Shown here piece after piece: positions 53,165 to 62,816 of a stretch of 64,000 nucleotides of DNA (within the stretch, counting starts at the first letter, position 1; every line of letters starts with the position of its first letter). The notes beneath the pieces are model-generated. The model was not told the DNA's origin, searched no databases, and saw only the letters and a program-made list of their open reading frames with translations. Both the position numbers and the translations under genes were made by a program. The stretch is from Argyresthia goedartella (Eukaryota; Arthropoda; Insecta; Lepidoptera; Argyresthiidae), in the NCBI GenBank assembly GCA_949825045.1, contig OX463818.1:30830906-30894905 (forward strand). The letters run 5' to 3'.

Positions 53165-53535
53165 CGAAACAGACGGGGCGCACCGCCCCGGAGGAGTCTT
53201 CTGAAAAGCCCGTGGGATACAACGCTGGGCCGCGTTGTATCCCTCGGGCTTTTCAGAATTTGCAACCGCTCGAAAAGCCAGATGCAACGCGACGCCGCGT
53301 TGTACCACACGGGGTTTTCAGCGGTCACATTGACAATTCATCGTCGGAATAGCCCGTGGGGTACAGCGCCATCTCACGGGCTTTTCAGAATTTCGAACCG
53401 CTTGAAAAGCCAGAGCGCTACAACGCGACGCTGCGTTGTACCACACGGGGTTTTCAGCGGTCACATTGACAATTCACCGTCTGAATAGCCGTGGGGTGCC
53501 CTTTCGGAAGACGCGCCGGGGAGAGCCCCGCGACT
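53165..53535. repeat. GC-rich hairpin-rich duplication
   Basis: GC-rich island in AT-rich DNA. A near-perfect hairpin spans 53203-53254 (GAAAAGCCCG...CGGGCTTTTC, about 23-bp stem). A block of about 134 bp is repeated in tandem (53245-53376 and 53377-53512: CGGGCTTTTCAGAATTT, CGACGCNGCGTTGTACCACA, TTTTCAGCGGTCACATTGAC). Further GC hairpins lie at each edge (GGGGCGCACCGCCCC, GGGGAGAGCCCC). Open frames of up to 126 codons on both strands are by-products of the low stop density. Confidence 0.8.
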
Positions 53536-54345
53536 TTGCGAGATGACAAATTATATAAAATTTTAGTAACTAGTTTGGTAATAACTTCAAAACATAAAAT
53601 AATTTCATCTTTTTTTTCAACCTTTTTTTGCGTGTTAGTTTCATATAGAAAACTGATTTCTAATACGAGCGAATTTCCATTCAGTTAAAATAATGCTTCA
53701 GGAAGAAAGATTAAGAAAGTATAACATTTATATAAAAGATAGTATTTCTATTTTTTCAGCGCAAATTCTTCTCTAATAAACTTTATATAACATACCTATA
53801 TTTATTCCAAATTCTGCCACCTAATTCGGCCTAGAATTAAAGCTAAAGATAAATTATTGACGCTTGTTCAAGCCTTAAGTACCTACACTACATTACACGG
53901 ACGGACATTGTAACGATGATGGAAAACATTGATGAGGAATTTTCTAAGAAATAAACGTCGTATCACGTCTTTTCCCATTCGGTTTGGCAGAGGCACAGTT
54001 CTGTCCATGTTAAGCTGGTTAATTAACTTCTTAATATTTTACCCGACTGCGCCAGAAGGAGGGTTATGTTTTTCGAGTGTATGTATATAGTTCTTTGGCA
54101 CGCTCTGTAGCCTAAACGGCTTGATGGATTTTTCGCTTAACCTCTCAAAATCCGAGGGTAGTTGGGACGGGCCGCGATTTTGAAGCTTATGGTAAGTGGC
54201 GTTAGCTAACGTCAGTGGTATTCAGGAAGTTAGAAGTGTCGTTAGATTAGTCTCAACTGTGAGAGTGACACTGGGTATTAAAAAAAAAATACTATTCTTG
54301 CGACTTATTATTGTATTATTATGTCTTAAAATTATTATTTTCAAG
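53536..54345. other. No recognisable gene
   Basis: 53895-54010 loosely resembles SINE-G (ACGGACGGACATTGTAACGA; an inverted CAGAGGCACAGTT). 54046-54075 carries the CCGACTGCGCCAGAAGGAGG piece. The rest is unassigned. Confidence 0.35.
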
Positions 54346-54751
54346 TGTCGTCAAGTGCGAGTATAACTCGCGCACGAAGGGTTCCGTACCACCGTACAAT
54401 GGTATGGATGGTGTGGAGTGAATAGTTTGGATTTAACATAGCAAAATGTTCTTGAAAAAGTTATTGGTGCGGCTACTTTCACACTCCATGCACGTAACCA
54501 GGTGCAATTCATACGTGTGTATGTGGTATTGAAAGAATTGTTGTATCGGAGCCCCCTTAGATATTAATTTTATTCTATTTTTTGGCTTTTGTTATAGCGG
54601 CAACAGAAATACATCATCTGTGAAAATTTCATCTGTCTTACTATCACGGTTCATGAGATACAGCCCGGTGACAGACGGACGGACGGACGGACGGACAGCG
54701 GAGGCTTAGTAATAGGGTCCCGTTTGAGACCCTTCGGGTACAGAACCCTAA
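54346..54751 (-). repeat. Rep-E copy 6, near full length
   Basis: GTCAAGTGCGAGTATAACTC to CGGGTACAGAACCCTAAC, collinear with the copy at 16123. Confidence 0.75.
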
Positions 54752-55061
54752 CAAAAAACCTATGGTTTCTTAATTTGTTAAATGAACACTTATTTTTTGA
54801 GGCAAGAACCATGTTGTAATATATATTCTTTTTAGATCCCAAGTAATAGCAAATTTTATGTGAAAAACACCTGTTTTTTGTACACTGTCTGTCTGTTTTC
54901 ATACACACAATTGAATGAAAAGGATGTATTCCTTCCTGACATATATTTTTTCGGAATTTGGGAAGTGTCTCCTTTAAGAGCAATAGCGCTTTAACGATGA
55001 GCATCTGACAATACCCAGCGTCTTAACTGAGTCACGCATCTGGGGATTTTGCTAGTCGTAC
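54752..55061. other. No recognisable gene; fragment shared with 45736-45830
   Basis: 54930-55040 (GGGAAGTGTCTCCTTTAAGA, CAATACCCAGCGTCTTAACT) resembles 45736-45830 (GGAAAGTGTCTCCTTTAGGA, CAATAGCCCAGTCTTAAGTG). Nature unknown. Confidence 0.4.
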
Positions 55062-55070
55062 ATAAATAAT

Positions 55071-55326
55071 GGGAAATATTAAACTGCACATCAATAATAC
55101 TGATTTGCACAGCAAATATACTGATTTTTACAGCAAATATCAGGGCAAAATACTGCGGTAGCTTAGGTGAAGGGTAAAGGGGTTGAGCGAAGCGAAGCCT
55201 CCTTTATCCTTCGTATTAGGTTGAACATGTAAGAACAACAAAATACTTAAAACAGAAAAAGTGTTTTTGCTAATCCTTTTTTTGCTGTGAACATCAGTAT
55301 TTTTGATGTGCGATTAAATACTAGCC
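55071..55326 (+). mobile_element. MITE-C copy 7, perfect 9-bp TSD
   Basis: GGGAAATATTAAACTGCACA to GATGTGCGATTAAATACTAG and CC, flanked by ATAAATAAT at 55062-55070 and 55327-55335. Best reference copy: 256 bp, both TIRs present. Confidence 0.85.
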
Positions 55327-55335
55327 ATAAATAAT

Positions 55336-55717
55336 TCCCAATAGAGAGATTGGTGGCCACAAAATATTTCCTCTTCAAACTAAGTAATCAACTTTGGTAA
55401 TCGTTCAGCCGTGTGTAATCACATCACTTTGATCGCCCGGCCATAGTTAACTGCTGTTATGGCATTTTGCTACTATGCAAAGCTTTGAGGTTAGAATTTC
55501 GTTATTTGTTCGACGATCGCGTGATGTCCGTCGATATTTGTCCGAGGACCGTGTCCAGAGTCCTTATAGACTTTGGCGAATCAAACTGTGCGATGGGTCT
55601 CTCGCTCACACGCGTTATATCAGAGAGATTGATCAATTATACAGTCTAATTTAACGTGTATCCATAGTAATTAATGCGAGCGACTGTCTGTTTGTGTGTA
55701 ACATTTTCGCATCAAAA
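55336..55717. other. No recognisable feature
   Basis: Unassigned. Confidence 0.4.
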
Positions 55718-56354
55718 GGCGATACCTCGTCCGTGCAAAGGTCCCCGTTACTCCAGGCGGAAAGACCCGCAGTGTGAGAGGGACGGAATCGGAAAAAAAT
55801 GAAAAAACGTATCGCTAAACCACAGAATAATTGTTTAAAAATAAACTACGCTCTTTGGTTAAGACGCTGATTAAATAAATATGGGGTGCTGTTTTCATGT
55901 GTTTTTCAGGAAATACTGGGCAAATCGTAATTAATTTCTGGTATATGTAATTTGACTATATAATCTAGAGATTCTTAATTGGAAAACATGTTTGGATAAA
56001 ATTTTCTCGATAGAAAATAAAGACAAAGTCAACCCTTTTTTTATGGTTTTATCCTATTACACCACAGTAGTAAGTGAATATGACTCTCTGATAATTGCAA
56101 TGTATGAACAATTGTTATTTCTAACGATTTTCAGTTTGAAAGTTAATTCCCTGAAATAGTTTATTTTTTATGATTTTTTTTTACGTTTTGGCGCTTACGT
56201 TGTTTCAGATTAGTCGCGAGTGCATTATTGGCATCCCGCTTTTTCTTATTCGCGAGTAAATATTGCATCTCACTTCCACTCGACAGCGCATTTTTATTCC
56301 ATCATCGCCTTAAAACGTTTTTTTAAGGAGATTTTGCGAATACATAATATCTAC
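55718..56354 (-). mobile_element. MITE-T copy, interrupted by a second TTAA MITE and truncated
   Basis: GGCGATACCTCGTCCGTGCA to TTTGGTTAA (55862), then resuming TTAAAACGTTTTTTTAAGGA to AATACATAATATCTAC (56354). In 17051-17478 these parts join as TTTTGTTAAAAAGTTTTTTG, so the break is at an internal TTAA. The rest is replaced by subfamily K. Confidence 0.75.
55863..56309. mobile_element. Second TTAA MITE, 447 bp
   Basis: Begins GACGCTGATTA and ends CCATCATCGCC (inverse GGCGATGATGG), bracketed by TTAA at 55859-55862 and 56310-56313. It carries the CTCGATAGAAAATAAAG motif of the MITE-T group. Confidence 0.7.
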
Positions 56355-56731
56355 AAGAGAGCGCAAACAATGCGCTCGACTCAAACTGAAATAACGTACC
56401 AAAACCATATAAAAATTGTTTAAAAATAAAGTACGCTATTTTGTCAAAAATATTTTCAAGGAGAATTTACGCATACATAATATCCACATTTTGAATGCAA
56501 TTCCGCAATGAAATTTGTTAGGATTTCAGAATTACAGGAAAAAATAAAATAATTTAGAGGCGTTTTCGTAATTAAATTCTATCGAGAAAATTTCATCCAA
56601 TCGTGTTTTCCTGTAGTCAAAATCTTAATCAAATACTAAATCAACGTTAACCCAAAAATCAAATCTGTAGATGACTTCATGGTGGAGTAAATGGATTCTA
56701 AAAAAACCCCATTTTTTTTTCGTAGCACCTT
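56355..56731 (-). mobile_element. MITE-T subfamily K
   Basis: Reverse complement of 43451-43850: AAGAGAGCGCAAACAATGCG to TTTTTCGTAGCACC, then TTTTAA. Confidence 0.65.
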
Positions 56732-57392
56732 TTAAAAGGGCGCAAATATGAAGCCCTGTCCGAGGTCTACATATGCCTTTTGGAGTAGAACCCTTAGATC
56801 CAAGGGGTCCAGAGGCGCGAGTGCTGTTCAAAGTATTTTTGTTTAATATCAAATTATTTATAATTTTAAATGCACATATTCAACTAGATTAGATATCGTG
56901 TCGTTGAAATGTATTTTTAAAATTGAGAAATAAATATAATGTAATGTATATCCATAAAATTAATTCTTCATTAAAATCTTTATTAATTACTTCGTGATAA
57001 TGTTTCTTCGTCATCTACTTTATGGGCCGTAGAGGGCGAGGAAATAAAAAGTTATGATAAAAGAGATTGCTCACTAACGAGATTCATCCGAACAAAAAGC
57101 CTTCATGAAGTAACTGCCTCATTTTAGGGAGAAAATTAGAGGAGCCTATTTGTGACAATAAGTGAAATTTGAAATGCAATCAAGGCGGATTCAATTGAAT
57201 CCTAGGGAGCTACTTAGCTGTTACGTCCTTCCAACGGAAAAGCAAAAGTATATTCGGCAAATAGATAATATTTCGTATACGTATACGGGGTAATCAAAGT
57301 AGGATTGGAAAAGCAGCGAGGCAAGTCATCATCATTATCATGCGTAGCTCACATCCACCCACTGCGGGGCACAGGCCTCTTATCTATAGCAC
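56732..57392. other. No recognisable gene
   Basis: 57340-57390 has CACTGCGGGGCACAGGCCTC, a LINE-tail-like scrap. Otherwise unassigned. Confidence 0.35.
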
Positions 57393-57778
57393 TGTCACCG
57401 TAAGATAGTCAAACCGTTAGTTGATAAACTAACGCGTTAGTTGATCAACTATCGACAGATAGTAAACCAGACCGACAGGGTTTAGAATTTACGTTTCTTT
57501 TGTTCTTACATGTCAACCTAACACGAAGACTATTCGGGGGCTTCGCTGCGCTCGCCCCCTCTAGTCTTCACCTAAGCTACCGCAGTGTTTGCCCTGGTAT
57601 TTCGTTACAATTCAAGTTTAAACCAGTTTTCTATTTAACGGTTTTAACCGTTAGTTTATTCATTAATGCGTCATATAGTACGCAGTACGCTACAGTTTAC
57701 TATCTGTCAATAGTTGACCAACGAGAAAGAAAACCGTTAGTTTATCAACCAACGGTTTTGAAAATTTTACGGTGACAG
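57393..57778 (-). mobile_element. MITE-H copy, 386 bp
   Basis: TGTCACCGTAAGATAGTCAA and TTTTGAAAATTTTACGGTGACA-type ends, with AACCGTTAGTT motifs inverted inside. The core in reverse has GCTTCGCTGCGCTCGCCCCC and CTAAGCTACCGCAGTGTTTG. Confidence 0.75.
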
Positions 57779-57986
57779 TACGGTTCCACAACGGTTCTCT
57801 GTTAACCGCATCCAGTGAGATCCCTTTATCGTTCTCCGTATAAACAAATATTTAATTTGCGACTACTTAGATGTTCCTTTGGGAATATTATTCACAACGC
57901 AATGGTAGTCTCATATCATTCCTAATTTGGTCAGCTAATTAAATGTCTACTCTAAATTTACACAGTTTCATATCAATTTGACGTTT

Positions 57987-58240
57987 GACGACCCGAATGG
58001 CCGAGTCGGCAGTGACCCTGCCTACGAAGCCAAGGGTACCGGGTTCGAGTCCCGGTGGGGGCAAATATTTGTTTGATGAAAACGGATGTCTGTACTCTAG
58101 TCATGGTTGTTTATCTATCTAAGTATAATATTTATCTATATAAGTATGTGTATCGTTGTCTAGTACCCAAGATAAAGGGAATCCTAGTTTGGGGCTAGAT
58201 CAATGTGTGTAAATAGTGTCCAAGGTATTATTATTTTTAG
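57987..58240 (+). mobile_element. SINE-A copy
   Basis: Complete: GACGACCCGAATGGCCGAGT head, GGTTCGAGTCCCGGTGGGGG, GGGAATCCTAGTTTGGGGCT tail, TTA-rich end. Confidence 0.88.
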
Positions 58241-59231
58241 TATTATTAATTAATACATGTGGGTATCTAATCGAAACAGTCATGCAATGCAGCAACAGTG
58301 ATTGTAAAAGGAAGCGAACTCCGGTTTCGCCGACAAAATAAGTGAGATCTTAAGGGAGGTCAAGTTCTGTAGATAATCCTGACATTCAATGGGGTAAAAA
58401 AGTATGGCTTGGACGTTGCACACTCTCAAATATAGGTATGTAGTTCTATTAAACGGCCAAGCCATTATATGCAATATTTCATGTTAGTTTTAATAGGTTT
58501 GGGGTCAAAAGTAGCTTGAAATAGAGGAAACCTTCATATTTTTAACACTTTTAATAACACACGGCTGGTGTGTCGCCCGTTTTCTCCGAATGTGGCTTGA
58601 AATTGCCGTGTCTGTCCTTTCAAATACAAGTACGTATTATGATAAACCTACTCTTCTCTGCTAGTGATGTTAGATACCAGCCCTACAGAGATAAACGAGG
58701 AAAAAAGTCAAGCCGTAGCTACAATAAAAAATAACTATTATTAGCATTCTCAATCTTCCGGCAAAGGAAGAAGAAAATACGAAATTATGTAGGTACTCTA
58801 TTCAACTCGGCGTGAAATCTGGCAATTTATCTGCTAAATAAACCGGCTCTGGAGAAAGAGCTACGGTTTGTTAAGACAGCCACTGAGTTGGGTGAAAAAT
58901 TACGATGACATTCATAGTACTTTTCTCAGAAGGCAGGACAAGAGAAAAGTCTACCTTTGAAACTGGGAGAAGATCAATTATATAAATAAGATTCACATTG
59001 CAATGTCTTCAAATGCAAATATATTTATTGGAGATACACAACAATGAGGTCCAATATCAAAACACATGCTTACTCAACAAAGTACAATAAACAAGACATT
59101 ACTCAGATCCACATATGATAAGATGCATATGTACGTATTGGAATATTGTCGGAAGTACCCGTTATTATGCAGGTATAACAAGCTATCTAGGTACTGAGGA
59201 TCTTGGAATGGTACTGTCGGTCGAATAATAA
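58241..59231. other. No recognisable feature
   Basis: Unassigned; short frames only. Confidence 0.4.
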
Positions 59232-59489
59232 TCGACCAGAATGGCCGAGTCGGCAGTGACACTGCCTACGAAGCCAAGTGTCGCGGGTTCGAGTCCCGGT
59301 GGGGGCAAATATTTGTTTGATGAGAACGGATGTTTGTACCCTAGTCATGGTTGTTTATCTATCTAAGTATAATATTTAGCTATATAAGTATGTGTTTCGT
59401 TGTCTAGTACCCAAGATACAGGGAATCCTAATTTGTGGCTAGATCAATGTGTGTAAATAGTGTCCAAGGTATTATTATTATTATTATAA
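59232..59489 (+). mobile_element. SINE-A copy
   Basis: Complete, slightly mutated (head CGACCAGAATGGCCGAGTCG; tail GGGAATCCTAATTTGTGGCT), ending in TTA repeats. Confidence 0.85.
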
Positions 59490-60360
59490 TCTCTTTTCGT
59501 CCCGTCCGCTAAAACTAGTTGCCAGGCTAGAACAAATAAGGCATATGTAAAAGAGTCGAAACTTTCCTGCCATGGTGAGCGAAAGGGATAGATTGTGTTG
59601 TGGTCTAGTTGCAAAACATACGTCATGAAATAATTTGGGATGCAATACACGAATGAAGCTAGCATGTAATGATGAAATATGAGAATGCAATCAAAACACA
59701 AACCTAGGATGTCTGTAAACAAATATCATTCCAATTTTGTTCTGTCCGAGTCAGATCTGGTAACGATAACAATGATTGAACGTTTAAGTTCTATATACGC
59801 TTTGGTTTTACAATTGTACGTGACAGGTTTTAATCTGAATCTGACAGCTTATAACTGAGGTAACAGAGGGTTCTGATGATATTCTTATTTATTACATTCA
59901 ATTGTCGAACTGACTTATAGATATATCTGTCAATATCTATAGAAATCTCTATTAGTAAGGTAGGCAGATAAAAGGTGAGTTTTTTAAACACATTTTTTTC
60001 AGACCGTACAAATAATAGTAATCTAATCCTTGACTAGCCCTGGTATTCAATCCCAATTTTTGCTAAGGCTTTGTTTTCACTGGGACTGACAGTGAGCGCC
60101 GACTTTCATGTTGCACGCTAACGACAGGCCCCACTATTGTGAGGCCAAGGTAATAGAATCACATGACACTTCATCTAAATCCGGACGGAACGGAGATATA
60201 TGCATTTGGGGTTAGAGGTTGTTTGTGTGTGTTTGTGTATATGTATGTCCGTTAGCACTATCCTGTAATGGACCGATTTCGATTCGGTTTTTTGCATAAA
60301 GAAAGAAAGAAAGACTTTTATTGCACACAAACAAATAAACACCCCTTAGTAAATAAATAA
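59490..60360. other. No recognisable gene
   Basis: TTTTATTGCACACAAACAAA near 60316 may be a LINE-X 3' end scrap in reverse. Otherwise unassigned. Confidence 0.35.
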
Positions 60361-60820
60361 AAATCGGTTAAGTGCGGGTCGGACTCGCACACGAAGGGTT
60401 CCGTACCATCGTGATAAAACCAAAACAAAAAGAAAGAAAAAAACAGTAAATCCTAAATAATAAAACAAAAAGAAAATTTTATGTGTTCTCTGCGAATCGA
60501 ACCCGGAACTTCAAGATTGCGAAACCGATACGAAACCGACTGAGCCATCTCAAAGTTATTAAGAGCAGCGAAATTTATGGTGATATTGAATCATGATGTT
60601 ATGAGGTATTTCGCAGGGGCAAGATTTAAAAAAAAACAGTCGCTTGTATGGGAACCCCCTTTAATTTAAAAATTGCGTGTAGTTCATTATTTGTTGCTGT
60701 TGACTTAGTTCGATTGATCCGATAGAGCCCGGTGACGAACGGACGGACGGACAGACAGACGGACAGCGGAGGCTTAGTCATAGGGTCCCGTTTGGCAACC
60801 TTCGGCTACGAAACCCTAAA
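60361..60820 (-). repeat. Rep-E variant carrying a tRNA-like segment
   Basis: Left CGGTTAAGTGCGGGTCGGAC and right GGGTCCCGTTTGGCAACCTT are Rep-E ends. Inside, the reverse complement of 60491-60550 has GATGGCTCAGTCGG (A-box-like) and CCGGGTTCGATTCGC (B box), a tRNA-like block absent from other Rep-E copies. Confidence 0.6.
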
Positions 60821-61217
60821 AAGACAAAAATAAAACATAATACATTATTTGACTGCTAGTCAAAATAGATACTTTTGGGAACTGTCAAAACGGTAATTTG
60901 TTAGTGAGTTTTATGAAATACTAGCATGTGACGTCATAGTCAACTGCTATCTTTTAAAAAAAAAATGAACTTATAAAATACAACGGGTGGAAATATACAA
61001 TTCCGATACCGTCAAACGTGTTTGTTGAAATATGTTCAGCTTGAGACACGTTTCTAGATTTATTGGACTACCTTGTCGAATATCAACACAGCAGGCGGTA
61101 GGGTCACGGTGTAGCTTTGATGTGCTAAAGGCACTAACTCAGCATTATGCTGAGGGTGGGGGGCCCTCAGCGCTGATTTTCTGAGTGCCAGATAGTGCCA
61201 CAATCGCTATATGTATA
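60821..61217. other. No recognisable feature
   Basis: Unassigned; contains a small hairpin around CTCAGC repeats near 61140-61170. Confidence 0.4.
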
Positions 61218-61342
61218 ATAATAATAATAATACCTTGGACACTATTTACACACATTGATCTAGCCCCTAACTAGGCTTCCCTGTATCTTGTACTAGACTT
61301 CCCTGTACTAGACAACGATACACATACTTATATAAATAAATA

Positions 61343-62648
61343 CACAGTCAGGTCATAAGTTCTGTCACACAATAAAAAATTTTGAATTTAGAACGCTGGC
61401 CACAAAAAAGTTTATTGAATTCGAATTTCGAATTTCTCATGAAAATAAAAATGTGTACTTTTTTGAATTTTCCTCATTTTTAAATATGGAGTGGACACTT
61501 AAAGAACGTGTTGCAGTTATTGCGTTGCATCGTTGCGGTTACGCGCCAATTCAGATTTTCGACTTACTGGAAAATTTGAATATAACCAAAAGATTCGTTT
61601 ATCGTACCATAAAACGATACAATGAAGACTCTAGTGTAGATGACAGGTCAAGAAGTGGTCGCCCTCGCTCTGTTAGGACTCCAGCAGTGATAAAAGCTGT
61701 GAAGGCGCGAATTCAAAGAAATCCCATACGTAAGCAGAAACTGTTGGCCCTTCAGATGGGGTTAAGCAGGACCACGGTGAAAAGGGTGTTAAATGAAGAC
61801 TTAGGGCTTAGGGCATATCGAAGAAAAACAGGACATCGTTTGGACGTTCGTTTAATGGACCTGAGACTGAAGAGATGCCGCGCTTTGTTGAAGCGGTACG
61901 CGGGAAAAAAGCATCGGGAAATTCTTTTTTCGGATGAAAAAATTTTCACCGTGGAAGAGAGCTACAACAAACAAAATGATAAGGTGTACGCACACAGCAG
62001 TGAAGAAGCGAGCAACCGTATTCCGCGTGTCCAACGAGGTCATTTTCCATCCTAGCTCATGGTTTGGTTGGGAGTCTCTTATTGGGGCTTAACTGAGGTA
62101 CATTTTTGTGAGAAAGGCGTAAAAACGAATGCAGTTGTGTATCAAAATACAGTCCTCAAGAACCTTGTGGAACCTGTTTCTCATACCATGTTTAATAACA
62201 GGCACTGGGTATTCCAACAAGATTCTGCGCCAGCTCATAGAGCGAAAAGCACACAAGACTGGCTGGCGGCGCGTGAAATCGACTTCATCCGGCACGAAGA
62301 CTGGCCCTCCTCCAGTCCAGATTTGAGTCCGTTAGATTACAAGATATGGCAACACTTGGAGGAAAAGGCCTGCTCAAAGCCTCATCCTGATTTGGAGTCA
62401 CTCAAGGCATCCTTGATTAAGGCAGCCGCCGATATTGACATGGACCTCGTTCGTGCTGCGCTAGACGACTGGCCGCGCAGAATAAAGGCATGTATTCAAA
62501 ATCGCGGGGGTCATTTTGAATAAACTTTATTACCATAAGAATCTATGTTTTATTAAGTTCATTTTGCTATATAAATGTTTACATAAATAATAAACATGTC
62601 TAAATTATTTCATATTGCACATGTGACAGAACTTATGACCTGATTATG
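61343..62648 (+). mobile_element. maT-type (DD37D) transposon, copy 3
   Basis: 1306-bp element with TIRs at 61343-61368 and 62623-62648 (one mismatch in the right TIR, TGATTATG for TGACTATG) and TA on both sides (61341-61342, 62649-62650). Confidence 0.94.
61486..62523 (+). pseudogene. maT transposase with one in-frame stop
   Basis: Frame continuous from MEWTLKERV to the natural end except for TAG at 62053-62055, where copies 1 and 2 have TCG (Ser, in HFPSSLMVW). A 3-base deletion also removes the Asp of KEDRV. All three catalytic Asp codons are present, the second and third downstream of the stop. By eye about a dozen residue differences from copy 2. Confidence 0.93.
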
Positions 62649-62816
62649 TATTATACTTAGATAGATGAACAACCATGACTAGGGCATAAACATCCGTTCT
62701 CATCAAACAAATATTTGCCCCCTCCGGGACTCGAACCCGGGACCCTTGGCTTCGTAGGCAGGGTCACTGCCGACTCGGCCATTCGGTGTATGTGTAATGT
62801 GCGTGAAATAGTTATA

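Larger units (their letters stand above)
61218..62788 (-). mobile_element. SINE-A copy split by maT copy 3
   Basis: Tail side 61218-61342 (TAATACCTTGGACACTATTT, with a short duplication around 61290) and head side 62649-62788 (CCGGGACTCGAACCCGGGAC, GCCGACTCGGCCATTCGGT). The uninterrupted copy at 39893 reads AAATATTATACTTAG across the break, identifying the single target TA. Confidence 0.9.

Noticed and set aside
53108..53488. 126-codon frame as a gene
   Set aside because: Low stop density of GC-rich duplicated hairpins; open frames exist on both strands and the peptide is internally repeated.
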